A stretch of DNA of 64,000 nt from FEN-1297 sp046706945 (GCA_046706945.1 JBJKOY010000083.1:1-64000), one strand, 5' to 3'; shown: positions 1 to 8,695, counted from the first letter of the stretch. Made by a program: numbers and translations. Notes: generated by a model from the letters alone, not told the origin.

Positions 1-251
1 CCGGAAAACACTATCTTACTTTTTAAAATCGGCTCGCATTCGTTTACAGTCAGCCCTGCCACATCCTGCGGAAGCGGCGAAGACAATATCCAGTTGACTG
101 CGTCTTTATAAAGTTTGCCTGCGGACCTTTCGGAGGCGGCCACTTCCGCAACTTTAAACCAAGGGTGGTCGGACAACAGCTCAATGAATTTCTGTCCCAC
201 GCTTCCAGTAGCACCGAGAACAGCTACGGGTATTTTATTATTTGATGACAT
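1..251 (-). CDS. asd: aspartate-semialdehyde dehydrogenase, N-terminal part (window edge)
   Basis: The gene reads leftwards from an ATG at 251-249 and runs off the window after about 83 codons. The visible start, MSSNNKIPVAVLGATGSVGQ, holds the Rossmann GATGxVGQ motif of aspartate-semialdehyde dehydrogenase, followed by FIELLSDHPWFKVAEVAASE and an ERSAGK segment. The enzyme reduces aspartyl phosphate to aspartate semialdehyde, the intermediate between the two activities of ThrA. It lies 154 bases downstream of thrA on the same strand, so it is probably the second gene of the attenuated thr operon. The DHPWF spacing resembles the archaeal/fungal type of Asd more than the E. coli type, but this cannot be settled without the rest of the protein. 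Confidence 0.9.
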   Translation of the reverse strand, partial: MSSNNKIPVAVLGATGSVGQKFIELLSDHPWFKVAEVAASERSAGKLYKDAVNWILSSPLPQDVAGLTVNECEPILKSKIVFS

Positions 252-319
252 TTTTTTCTCACTAATAATTTGATGAATAAAATTTAATCATGTGTCTAAA
301 TCCGTAAAACATACATTTT

Positions 320-375
320 AGTATCCAGCATCAAGTATCCAGTATCCAGTATCCAGCATCAAGTATCCAGCATCG
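320..375. repeat. heptameric tandem repeat between thrA and asd
   Basis: These 56 bases are eight consecutive 7-base units, either AGTATCC or AGCATCA, in the order A-B-A-A-A-B-A-B with one final-base change in the last unit. The array fills part of the gap between thrA and asd. It resembles the heptameric short tandem repeats known from cyanobacteria in design, not in sequence. No hairpin or coding potential is evident. Confidence 0.85.
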
Positions 376-405
376 ACCTAATACTCGAAATTCGGAACAA
401 ACCCC

Positions 406-2862
406 CTAACTCAAATAATTCGATATCCTAATAATATCCGCAAAAACCCCGGCCGAGGTTACGTCCGCGCCGGCTCCCGGACCTTTAATAACAAGCGGCA
501 TTATATGATAATGTTTTGTCGTAAAAGCAAAAATATTATCGCTACCCGACAAAGAATAAAAAGGATGATTACGGTCGACTTCCTTCAAACCGATATCGGC
601 TTTGCCGTTCTCTAAGTTGGCAATATATCTCAAAACGTTTCCTCTTTCTTCGGCTTTCTTCCTTTTATTTTCAAACTCATGATCGTGATCCTTTAGCTTT
701 GCCAAAAATTCGGCGGCGGATTTCGATTTTAAAGCCGGTTTCGGTATCAGACTTTCTACTTTTATGTCCTTCATTTCCATTCTTAAGCCGATTTCGCGGG
801 CCATGATCAGCAGCTTTCTTGCTACGTCCAATCCGTTCAGGTCTTCGCGGGGATCGGGTTCGGTATAACCTTTTTCTTTCGCTTCCTTCACAATTTCACT
901 GAAGTTTTTCCCTTTGGTAAACGATGAAAACAAGTAACTCAGCGTGCCAGATAAAACCCCCTGGATCTTCAGTACTTTGTCCCCGCTCGAAACCAAATCG
1001 TTTATCGTGCTGATGATGGGCAGGCCGGCTCCTACGTTTGTTTCGTATAGAAATTTTACGTTGTGCTTGAGTGCGGAATCCTTAAGCTGTTCATAATATT
1101 TATAATTCTTCGAGTTAGCCCTTTTATTGGGCGTTACAACGGATATGCTTGAGTTTAATATTCCGAGGTATCTGTCGGCAACGGCCTCGCTTGCCGTACA
1201 ATCCACGAATATACTGTTCGGGAGGTTGTGTCTTTTCATCTCTTCGATTAAGATTTCAAGATTTGTTTTTTTCCCTCCCTGCGATAGTCTTGAATCCCAC
1301 TGTGATATTTCTATACTGTTCTTATCTATAAGCATTTTCCGCCTGTTGGCAAGCGCGATTACTTTTATGTTCAGAAGATATTCTTTTGCAAGAAAATCTT
1401 CCTGCTGATGAATTTGTTTGAGCAGGGTTCCGCCTATGAGTCCCGTCCCTACTATGTAAAGGTTCACCGTTTTCGCTATGGACAGGAAGAAAGCGTCGTG
1501 CAGAGCATTCAGTGCCTTGGCCTCGTTTTCCCTGCCGATAACCGCCGATATATTCAATTCAGACGATCCCTGCGCAATTGCTACTATATTTATTCCGTTC
1601 TTGCCGAGAGCCTGGAAGACTTTGCCCGAAATGCCGGGGGTCTTCCGCATATTTTCACCGACTACGGCAATTATTGAAAGATTGGATTCCACCAGCGGAT
1701 CGTTGATTAATCTTTCCTTGATTTCGTAGTGAAATTCGTCGTGCAGAGCCCTCTTTGCGTTTGCGGCATGCTTCGGCATTACGGCCAGGCAAAGAGAATG
1801 TTCGGACGAAGCCTGCGTGATCATAATAATATTAATTTTCTTTGCGGCCAGGGCGGAGAATATCCGCTGTGCTATACCGGCTACGCCTACCATTCCGCTG
1901 CCCTGAATTCTGATCAAAGCAATATCGTCTATAGATGAAATTCCTTTAATCGGAAAACTGTTAGGCAAAGGCCTGCTGTTTATTATCGTACCGGCAAAAC
2001 CGGGATTGAAAGTATTTTTTATCCTTATAGGTATTTTCTTCTCAAGGGCAGGGTGCATTGTCGGCGGGTGGATTACCTTTGCCCCGAAATGTGAAAGTTC
2101 CATAGCCTCTTCATAGGTCAGACTTTGCAGCGGGAAAGCTTTTTTTACTTTTTTGGGATCCGCAGTTAAAACGCCGTCCACATCGGTCCAAATTTCTATT
2201 TCGTTTGCTTTTAACGCAGCGGCATATATCGAAGCCGTATAGTCCGAACCGCCGCGTCCGAGCGTAGTGGTTTCGTTATTCGGGGTAGAGGCAATAAATC
2301 CGGTGATTACCTGCATCCTGTCCCGGTTTTTAAAATATTTCCTGATGTTTGAATTTGTTGCCGTAAAATCGACCTTTGCGCTCCCGAAGGTATCGTCGGT
2401 TTTTATTAATGTTCTGCTGTCAAGATATTCGCAGCTGATTTTTCTGTCCGCTATTGCGTTGGCGATAATATAAGTAGAGAACCTTTCGCCGAAACTGAGT
2501 ATGAAATCCTGAGTTCTGGGCGAAAGTTCCTTTACGAGGAATATGCCGTGCAGAACGTCTTCCAGTTCGTTGAGGTCGAGTTTTAAATTGGCAAGCACTC
2601 CGCTTTGGTTTTTTACGTTAAGGAGCTGCCTAGTTATCTGAAGATGTTTTTCTTCGAGCTTGTTGAATGAATCCTGGTAAGAATTATCTCCGGCGGCCGC
2701 GGCCGTACTCATTTTTAACAATTCGTCGGTTACCCCGTGAAATGCCGAAAAAACCGCTGCGATTTTTGTATCCGTCATAAGAGTATTCTTAAGTATCTCT
2801 ATAACGTTTATTATTTTCTCGGCACTGCCTACCGAAGAACCTCCGAATTTTAATACCTTCAT
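406..2862 (-). CDS. thrA: bifunctional aspartokinase / homoserine dehydrogenase
   Basis: This 818-residue protein has the length and order of E. coli ThrA. The aspartokinase domain starts with KFGGSSVGS (about residues 5-13) and carries the TTLGRGGSDYTA signature near residue 205. Two ACT-like regulatory segments follow at about 315-460, where threonine or another effector would bind. The homoserine dehydrogenase domain starts near 465 with the NAD(P)-binding motif VGTGLIGG and runs to the end. It phosphorylates aspartate and reduces aspartate semialdehyde to homoserine, the first and third steps to threonine and methionine. It is the first structural gene after the Thr-codon leader and attenuator (2911-3029), so expression is probably controlled by threonyl-tRNA charging. 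Confidence 0.96.
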   Translation of the reverse strand: MKVLKFGGSSVGSAEKIINVIEILKNTLMTDTKIAAVFSAFHGVTDELLKMSTAAAAGDNSYQDSFNKLEEKHLQITRQLLNVKNQSGVLANLKLDLNELEDVLHGIFLVKELSPRTQDFILSFGERFSTYIIANAIADRKISCEYLDSRTLIKTDDTFGSAKVDFTATNSNIRKYFKNRDRMQVITGFIASTPNNETTTLGRGGSDYTASIYAAALKANEIEIWTDVDGVLTADPKKVKKAFPLQSLTYEEAMELSHFGAKVIHPPTMHPALEKKIPIRIKNTFNPGFAGTIINSRPLPNSFPIKGISSIDDIALIRIQGSGMVGVAGIAQRIFSALAAKKINIIMITQASSEHSLCLAVMPKHAANAKRALHDEFHYEIKERLINDPLVESNLSIIAVVGENMRKTPGISGKVFQALGKNGINIVAIAQGSSELNISAVIGRENEAKALNALHDAFFLSIAKTVNLYIVGTGLIGGTLLKQIHQQEDFLAKEYLLNIKVIALANRRKMLIDKNSIEISQWDSRLSQGGKKTNLEILIEEMKRHNLPNSIFVDCTASEAVADRYLGILNSSISVVTPNKRANSKNYKYYEQLKDSALKHNVKFLYETNVGAGLPIISTINDLVSSGDKVLKIQGVLSGTLSYLFSSFTKGKNFSEIVKEAKEKGYTEPDPREDLNGLDVARKLLIMAREIGLRMEMKDIKVESLIPKPALKSKSAAEFLAKLKDHDHEFENKRKKAEERGNVLRYIANLENGKADIGLKEVDRNHPFYSLSGSDNIFAFTTKHYHIMPLVIKGPGAGADVTSAGVFADIIRISNYLS

Positions 2863-2910
2863 TTTTTGCCTGTTTATAAATTTGTTTCTTACTTACACAT
2901 GCCTACATAA

Positions 2911-2941
2911 TAAAAAAACCGGCTTCATCTCTGAAGCCGGT
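2911..2941 (-). terminator. thr operon attenuator terminator
   Basis: On the minus strand a perfect 10-bp stem, ACCGGCTTCA with TGAAGCCGGT, closed by a GAGA tetraloop, is followed by seven T residues. This is a textbook intrinsic terminator placed between the leader peptide and thrA. Its 5' arm contains GCTTCAG, which is fully complementary to CTGAAGC at the end of the leader ORF (+ strand 2976-2982), so a competing 7-bp antiterminator can form. The leader stop codon TGA lies inside that competing strand. Confidence 0.88.
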
Positions 2942-2978
2942 CTTTTATTTTTCAAACTCAAATAAACACAACCATGCT

Positions 2979-3029
2979 TCAGCCGCCTGAAATAGGTTTG
3001 GGGGTAGTAGTAGTGGTTGTGGTGCACAT
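2979..3029 (-). CDS. thrL: threonine operon leader peptide
   Basis: An ATG at 3029 opens a 16-codon frame reading MCTTTTTTTPKPISGG, ending at TGA 2981-2979. Seven consecutive Thr codons (ACC, ACA, ACC, three ACT, ACC) precede the end of the frame. Such a run is the hallmark of an attenuation leader peptide. The frame sits between a Bacteroidota-type promoter and a strong intrinsic terminator directly upstream of thrA. A ribosome waiting at the Thr codons would leave the CTGAAGC strand free to form the antiterminator; a ribosome reaching the stop codon would cover it. No strong Shine-Dalgarno is visible. The peptide itself probably has no function once made. Confidence 0.87.
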   Translation of the reverse strand: MCTTTTTTTPKPISGG

Positions 3030-3086
3030 ATACTTTTTTTGACAATATGTATACTTGGTTGAGTACATATTTATTTTAAACTTGTG

Positions 3087-3118
3087 CAAAACTAATAATT
3101 TGCCGCACTTTTGTCAAA
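3087..3118 (-). promoter_or_regulatory. thr operon promoter, Bacteroidota consensus
   Basis: On the minus strand TTTG (3118-3115) is followed after exactly 20 bases by TAGTTTTG (3094-3087). This matches the Bacteroidota housekeeping pattern TTTG-N19-21-TAnnTTTG without mismatch. Transcription would start some 50 bases upstream of the leader peptide ATG at 3029. Confidence 0.75.
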
Positions 3119-3688
3119 TATATTTTTAATAATTTCTTATAAAACACATGATTTTATGAACTATCATGAATAATTATCGAATTAATTTATTAAGAATTTA
3201 GTGCTGCCCATTTTTACCAAGCAGGCATGAGGGCTAAATTAATAATTTTTATAAAAATTATTCGCTATCAGATTATACAATAAGGCGGACGATGAGAAAT
3301 CTGCTTTTGCTTTATATCAATATAATTTAATACTTAATTTTACATATTAATTTGAAAATACTCCGTATTTAATTTCCGGCCAAATCGAAGCACTTAAATG
3401 CCGAAGGTTTGATTTTTACATTATTATTTATCCGGAGGTTGTTTACTTTTATTTATTGAATTGCTACTTTAAAAATTTCGAGCCGACGGCTGTCTGCCTT
3501 ATATTTAAGATTGCGGTTGACTGTCGAAAGCTTCACGGCGGCAAACATCAAAACCAAGCGGATTGGGAAGATTTTATTTACAGTTCTTTCACTGTTTTTT
3601 CCCTTGATAAGGTTACGTAAAAGCTTTTCCGAGGGTACGCTTCCTTTCGGTTGATTCAACAATTTTTAAAAGAATTAGGGAGGTAAAT
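3119..3688. other. 570-base intergenic region between divergent thr operon and acsA
   Basis: The stretch is AT-rich and holds no convincing gene. It contains a perfect, loop-less 22-base AT palindrome at 3241-3262. A strong Shine-Dalgarno (AGGGAGGT) stands directly before the acsA ATG at 3689. No clear consensus promoter for acsA was found by eye. Confidence 0.6.
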
Positions 3689-5719
3689 ATGCCTGGTAAA
3701 AAAAATGAAGACGAAGTTTCAGAGTCTCAAATAGCGGTTCACTGGAAAGAAGAGGATTATTTTAAGCCTTCGGCAGAATTTATAGCTCAAGCAAATGTTA
3801 CTGATAAAAACATATTAAATCACTTCGGCATTAAAAATTTTCCTCAATGTTTTGAGGATTACGCCGGTATGCTTGATTGGCAGCGGAAATGGGATAAGGT
3901 GCTGGATTCCGATAACCCGCCTTTCTACAAGTGGTTTGTCGGAGGAAAATTAAATGCATGCTATAATTGCGTTGACAGACATTTGCCGAAATATAAAAAT
4001 AAGACTGCGCTTCATTTTGTCCCCGAACCCGAGGAAGAAACCATACAGCATATAACTTTTCAGGAACTGTATGTTAAAGTAAATGAATTCGCGGCTCTTC
4101 TTAAAGATTTTTGCGGTTTGAAGGCAGGCGACACCGTTACGCTTCACATGCCAATGATTCCCGAACTGCCCGTTGTAATGCTTGCATGCGCAAGGCTGGG
4201 CGTGATTCATTCTCAGGTGTTTTCCGGGTTTTCCGGAAAGGCATGCGCCGACAGAGTTGCCGACGCGAAAAGCAAGGTCCTAATTACCGCCGATGCTTAT
4301 TACCGCGGGGGCAACCTGATCGACCATAAGGAAAAAGCCGATATCGCATACGACGAGGCGCTGAAGCAGGGACAAAAACTTGAAAAGATACTGATATGGC
4401 AGCGCTATCCCGGCAAGTATTCGGCGAATACCCCGCTGGTTGAAGGACGGGATTATATCGTGAACGATATTATAAAAAATTACAGGCATGCCAAGGTCGA
4501 GCCCGAACAGCTTGATTCTACCGGTACATTGTTTTTAATGTATACTTCGGGAACTACAGGTAAACCTAAAGGAGCCCAGCATTCAATCGGCGGTTTTTTG
4601 GCTTATGTTACGGGTACGTCTAAGTACATTCAGGATATTAAAACTACTGACGTATATTGGTGCATGGCCGATATCGGGTGGATAACCGGCCATTCCTACA
4701 TTGTCTACGGTCCGCTTGCCTTGGCGGCGTCAACAGTTATTTACGAAGGAACCCCTACTTACCCGGATGCCGGCAGACCGTGGCGAATCGCGGAAGAACT
4801 CGGTGTAAATATCTTTCACACTTCTCCTACTGCGATAAGGGCATTGCGCCGGGTCGGTCCGGATGAACCTGCTAAATATGATTACCATTTCAAACATATG
4901 ACTACCGTCGGCGAACCAATCGAGCCGGAAGTATGGCGATGGTATTATAATGTCGTCGGAAAAAAAGAAGCGGTAATTGTCGATACGTGGTGGCAGACAG
5001 AAACCGGAGGCTTTTTATGCTCCACTATTCCCGGAATCCACGATATGAAACCAGGCAGCGCAGGCCCTGGCGTTCCCGGAATATACCCCGTGATCTTTGA
5101 CGACGACGGTAAGCCTCTTCCGGCCGGAAGCGGTAAAGCCGGAAACATCTGCATCCAAAACCCGTGGCCGGGAAGAATGCTGACTATCTGGGGAGACGAC
5201 GAAAGATTCGTGCGCCAGTATTATCAGCGATATAATAAGGATCCAAAAAGCAAAGACTGGCACGACTGGCCGTACTTTGCGGGCGACGGTGCCGTTGAAG
5301 GTCCCGACGGTTATTTCCGAATCCTGGGCAGGATAGATGACGTAATAAACGTGGCCGGGCACAGACTTGGCACCAAGGAACTTGAATCGGCCGCTTTAAT
5401 GGTCGAAGAAATAGGGGAGGCAGCGGTAGTTCCCGTAGCCGATCCGATCAAAGGGAAGATACCTCATATATTTGTATCCCTCAAACCGGGCATTAAGCCG
5501 AGTAACGAAATACAGAAAAAAGTTACCGATAAGCTGGCATCTGAAATAGGTCCTATCGCAAAACCCGGTAAGGTTTGGATTGTCCCTGATATGCCTAAAA
5601 CGCGTTCGGGCAAAATTATGAGAAGGGTGCTTTCCGCAATTGCAAACAAGCAGGACGTAGGCGATATTACAACTCTAGCCAATCCTCAGGTAGTTGAAGA
5701 AATAAAGAATATGCAATAG
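3689..5719 (+). CDS. acsA: acetyl-CoA synthetase (AMP-forming)
   Basis: The 676-residue protein activates acetate with ATP and CoA to acetyl-CoA. The adenylate-forming P-loop YTSGTTGKPKG begins at residue 285, the WWQTETGG motif follows in the middle, and near the C-terminus the A10 motif PKTRSGKIMRR carries the catalytic lysine, here K642. In the family this lysine is acetylated by Pat/AcuA-type acetyltransferases and deacetylated by CobB or AcuC. Downstream lie a GNAT fusion, acuB and acuC, which fits post-translational control of this enzyme. The start is fixed by the Shine-Dalgarno AGGGAGGT seven bases upstream. A terminator follows the gene. Confidence 0.97.
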   Translation: MPGKKNEDEVSESQIAVHWKEEDYFKPSAEFIAQANVTDKNILNHFGIKNFPQCFEDYAGMLDWQRKWDKVLDSDNPPFYKWFVGGKLNACYNCVDRHLPKYKNKTALHFVPEPEEETIQHITFQELYVKVNEFAALLKDFCGLKAGDTVTLHMPMIPELPVVMLACARLGVIHSQVFSGFSGKACADRVADAKSKVLITADAYYRGGNLIDHKEKADIAYDEALKQGQKLEKILIWQRYPGKYSANTPLVEGRDYIVNDIIKNYRHAKVEPEQLDSTGTLFLMYTSGTTGKPKGAQHSIGGFLAYVTGTSKYIQDIKTTDVYWCMADIGWITGHSYIVYGPLALAASTVIYEGTPTYPDAGRPWRIAEELGVNIFHTSPTAIRALRRVGPDEPAKYDYHFKHMTTVGEPIEPEVWRWYYNVVGKKEAVIVDTWWQTETGGFLCSTIPGIHDMKPGSAGPGVPGIYPVIFDDDGKPLPAGSGKAGNICIQNPWPGRMLTIWGDDERFVRQYYQRYNKDPKSKDWHDWPYFAGDGAVEGPDGYFRILGRIDDVINVAGHRLGTKELESAALMVEEIGEAAVVPVADPIKGKIPHIFVSLKPGIKPSNEIQKKVTDKLASEIGPIAKPGKVWIVPDMPKTRSGKIMRRVLSAIANKQDVGDITTLANPQVVEEIKNMQ

Positions 5720-5728
5720 CCTAATATT

Positions 5729-5774
5729 AATATGCGGGTTGCCGTTTGTTGATCGGAATCCGCATATTTTTTAT
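5729..5774 (+). terminator. intrinsic terminator after acsA
   Basis: The arms AATATGCGG (5729-5737) and CCGCATATT (5760-5768) form a perfect 9-bp stem followed by a T-rich tract. It lies 10 bases after the acsA stop and before the GNAT fusion gene, so the second gene may have partly separate transcription. Confidence 0.75.
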
Positions 5775-5808
5775 CTTCTGTGGTATTATTTTATAAACTG
5801 AGAAAAAA

Positions 5809-8031
5809 ATGTTCCGAATCATTCCGGAAGGTTTGAATTATAAAGAACACGTTCTGTTAAAAAACGGTCAGGGTCTCTTCTTTAAATCCGCTTCAATGGA
5901 CGACATACACCTCGTAGAATCTTTTGCAAAACGCGTTTCCTCGGAAAGTTTAAGAATGCGGTTCATGGCCTCGATGAACGAGGTTCCGCATAATATTATC
6001 GAGGAATTGTGCAGCGGCGACTTTACCCAAAAAGGATGCTTGCTTGCTATTACCGGCGAAGATGAAGATATCAAAGTCGTGGGACTGGGTAATTATATTT
6101 CAATGGGCAACGGCAGGTCGGCGGAAGTTGCTTTCCTGATCGAAGACGGTTACCAGGGAAAGGGAATAAGCACAATGCTGCTGGAAAAACTGGCGGGCCT
6201 GGCTGCCGCAAACGGCTACATTGAGCTGGAAGCGGAAATACTTCCCGATAACCAGGCAATGATCAATTTAATAAAAAGCTCCGGCTTCGAAAGCCACAGG
6301 GTTTGGAGTTCGGATACCGTTCATATGGAATTGCCCGTGAACGGCGCCGCGGAATTATGGGAAAGAGCAGGTCTCAGAGAAAGAATAGCGGTTGCAAATT
6401 CTCTTATACCTCTGCTTAGGCCGAAAGTTGTTGCCGTTGTAGGCGCATCGAGAGATGCTTCTTCGGTAGGAAATATGATTTTTAAAAACATACTTACCGC
6501 AAATTTTTTCGGAACCGTTTATCCCGTGAATCCCCAGGCAGTATCCGTCAACGGAATTAAGGCTTATTCATCCGTAAAGGATATTCCCGAGAAGCCCGAC
6601 CTGGCGGTGATAGCAGTCCGGGCAGATAAAGTTTACGATGTCGCCGAAGAAGCCATTGAAGCGGGCGCCAAAGGGCTGCTTGTTGTATCCGCCGGATTCG
6701 GAGATTCCGGACCCGAAGGAATGCAAAAGCAGAAAAAGTTGACCGAATTAGTCAGGGCTCACGGCGTAAGACTGCTGGGACCAGGGTGCCTGGGTTTAAT
6801 GAATACCGATTCCGAAATAAGGCTTAATGCAAGTCTGGCGCCTAAAATTATGCCTCCCGGGCAGGCCGGTTTTTTTTCGCACTCCGCGGCTCTGGGTCTT
6901 GTTATTCTGGATTATGCTTTTGAAAAAGGAGTAGGTTTTACCACATTCGTATCCGCAGGAAACAGGGCCGACGTATCCGGAAACGATTTACTGCAATTTT
7001 GGGAAGAGGACCCGAATACCAAAATGGCTATCCTTTACCTGGAAACCTTCGGCAACCCGCGCAGGTTCGTAAGGATTGCAAGAAGGATGACGTATAAAAA
7101 ACCGATCCTTTGCGTTAAAGGTGCCAGAAGTTTAGCCGGCCGGAAAACGGTAGAAGAAAAAATTGGAACCGGTACCAGCGGCATTTTGGAAGTGGAAGCC
7201 TTATTCCAGCAGACGGGAATTATTTTAGCACCGACGCTTGAAGACCTTTTCGACGTAGCCCTTGTAATTGCGCACCAGCCATTACCGAAGGGAAACAGGG
7301 TATGCATCATAGCCAATTCCGCCGGCATGGCAACCCTCTTTGCCGATTCCTGCGAAACAAACCTTTTAAATATCGACGGGCCGGGCGTTATTAATCTCGG
7401 TGCGTTCGCCCCGGCAGAGATGTATGAATTTACCGTGAAGGATGCTCTTTTAAATGAGAATGTAGACGCGCTGTTCGTGGGATTTGCGTGCGTCGGGAAC
7501 TGCAGCGCGGATACAATTGCGGCGGCAATCCGCAGAGGTATAATTGCCGTTGAAGAAAAAACCGGTATCGAAAAAACGGTGCTCCTGTGTTTAATGGGAG
7601 CCAGCGGCACTATAACTTTATTTAATGATTCCGGGAAAAAGAATAATAAGCGTAAGTTGCCTGCTTTTCGTTTCCCGGAGCTTGCCGTTAACGCATTGGG
7701 CAGAATAGTAAGATATGTTGAATTCCGGAAACAGCCGCTGGGAAAATTAGTCTGGTACGACGACGTTCAGGCTAGTCAGGGCAGACACCTTGTCCAGGAC
7801 ATTTTATCCCGCGCAACTGCGGAAAAGGGGATCGTAGAACTGGACCACGATTCATCCCAAAAATTACTGGGCTTATTCGGAATAGAAATAACGGGAGAAG
7901 AATATGGTTCCCGGAAGTCGGTGGAAATATTTGTCAGGCCGGATCCGCTGTTCGGGCCGATAATAGAAATCATTACCCCGGATTCACTCAAGCTTTTACG
8001 AATTACTCCGCTAACCGACCGGGATATTTAA
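5809..8031 (+). CDS. Pat-like GNAT acetyltransferase fused to degenerate NDP-forming acyl-CoA synthetase
   Basis: The N-terminal GNAT domain (about residues 15-175) has the CoA-binding motif YQGKGIS at 115-121. Next come a CoA-binding Rossmann domain starting near VVAVVGAS (about 205) and a succinyl-CoA-ligase-like domain (about 345-500). In active ADP-forming synthetases the latter carries a phosphohistidine in SHTG; the equivalent stretch here (445-458, ending KIGTGTSG) has no histidine. The C-terminal ATP-grasp part is short: ITGEEYGSRK runs straight into SVEIFVRPDPLFGP, missing most of the nucleotide-binding lobe, and an in-frame TAA at 8029-8031 cuts it further. Pat/PatZ proteins have this domain set with an inactive synthetase part and acetylate Acs. 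Position right after acsA and before acuBC supports an Acs lysine acetyltransferase. Decay towards a pseudogene is the alternative. Confidence 0.8.
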   Translation: MFRIIPEGLNYKEHVLLKNGQGLFFKSASMDDIHLVESFAKRVSSESLRMRFMASMNEVPHNIIEELCSGDFTQKGCLLAITGEDEDIKVVGLGNYISMGNGRSAEVAFLIEDGYQGKGISTMLLEKLAGLAAANGYIELEAEILPDNQAMINLIKSSGFESHRVWSSDTVHMELPVNGAAELWERAGLRERIAVANSLIPLLRPKVVAVVGASRDASSVGNMIFKNILTANFFGTVYPVNPQAVSVNGIKAYSSVKDIPEKPDLAVIAVRADKVYDVAEEAIEAGAKGLLVVSAGFGDSGPEGMQKQKKLTELVRAHGVRLLGPGCLGLMNTDSEIRLNASLAPKIMPPGQAGFFSHSAALGLVILDYAFEKGVGFTTFVSAGNRADVSGNDLLQFWEEDPNTKMAILYLETFGNPRRFVRIARRMTYKKPILCVKGARSLAGRKTVEEKIGTGTSGILEVEALFQQTGIILAPTLEDLFDVALVIAHQPLPKGNRVCIIANSAGMATLFADSCETNLLNIDGPGVINLGAFAPAEMYEFTVKDALLNENVDALFVGFACVGNCSADTIAAAIRRGIIAVEEKTGIEKTVLLCLMGASGTITLFNDSGKKNNKRKLPAFRFPELAVNALGRIVRYVEFRKQPLGKLVWYDDVQASQGRHLVQDILSRATAEKGIVELDHDSSQKLLGLFGIEITGEEYGSRKSVEIFVRPDPLFGPIIEIITPDSLKLLRITPLTDRDI

Positions 8032-8226
8032 GAAACGATACATGAACTGCATTTAACAAACGGCGGCGGCTTAACCGGGGTACTGGGAAGACTTTCGCAA
8101 ATGATCGAGGAAATCCCGTGGCTTTGGACTTTGAAAGCAAACCTTGTATTGGATAACAAGCCTTTATTTACCGGCGAAATCATTATAACCGTAAAGGCCG
8201 GGGGAGCCGAAAGACCGACTTTCTAA
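8032..8226 (+). pseudogene. C-terminal ATP-grasp remnant after in-frame stop
   Basis: Translation continues in exactly the same frame for 64 codons after the TAA at 8029-8031 and ends at TAA 8224-8226. The segment reads ETIHELHLTNGGGLTGVLGR and later WTLKANLVLDNKPL, which matches the usual end of acyl-CoA synthetase ATP-grasp domains, where LTDRD is followed by a helix and a final strand pair. It has no own start codon or ribosome site. A single base change in a sense codon would explain it; readthrough is less likely. Confidence 0.7.
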
Positions 8227-8236
8227 ATTTATAATA

Positions 8237-8264
8237 GTCTGTCGTTTGTAGTTTGTGGTCTGTT
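8237..8264. repeat. heptamer array, inverted copy
   Basis: Four 7-base units GTCTGTC, GTTTGTA, GTTTGTG, GTCTGTT. The 18 bases at 8247-8264 are the exact reverse complement of 8696-8713, the start of the array on the other side of this intergenic region. Confidence 0.85.
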
Positions 8265-8450
8265 TTCTTTGGCTGCGGGAGGTCGTTTAAACAGCGCGGG
8301 GAAAAAATAAAGGCAGTTCTATCAATTACTATTCGTCTATTAAAAATCAACATCCATTAAAGAGATTTTTAGCTTTGTATTTTTATCATAACAAATTTTA
8401 CTTAAAGTAATAATATAGTTTCTGTTATGAAAAAAATTGCGGAAAATTAA

Positions 8451-8569
8451 TCCTTTGTGGAACTTTGTGTCTCCTTTGTGAAACTTTGTGAAGCAAAAAA
8501 CTGGCCACTCACGAAGTGATGGCTACGCCAAAAGTTACACAAAGTTTTTCACAAAGTAGCACAAAGTAT
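8451..8569. repeat. imperfect inverted repeat of CTTTGTG words
   Basis: The left arm (8451-8491) repeats CTTTGTGG, CTTTGTGT, CTTTGTGA and CTTTGTGA. The right arm (8532-8569) holds the complementary ACACAAAG, TCACAAAG and GCACAAAG. The centre contains a small CCACTCAC/GTGATGG hairpin. Similar CTTTGTG-rich intergenic words occur in many Bacteroidota genomes. The transcript would fold into a long, imperfect stem. Confidence 0.7.
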
Positions 8570-8695
8570 AGAATAAAAGCAAAAATCCATAATTATCATT
8601 TTAAGCATATAAGTTTAAATTGAAAGCGGTCAACTTGTGTTACTAATAACATTATTAAATACTGCTGCCATTACTAATAAAACATTAAAACTGAC

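Noticed and set aside
3453..3662. Minus-strand open frame of 69 codons between thr and acsA
   Set aside because: No family features, no ribosome site, and it lies over the leader of acsA; composition is like intergenic DNA.
7035..7610. Long minus-strand frame (191 codons) inside the Pat-like gene
   Set aside because: Antisense shadow of a well-supported domain protein with no recognisable motifs.
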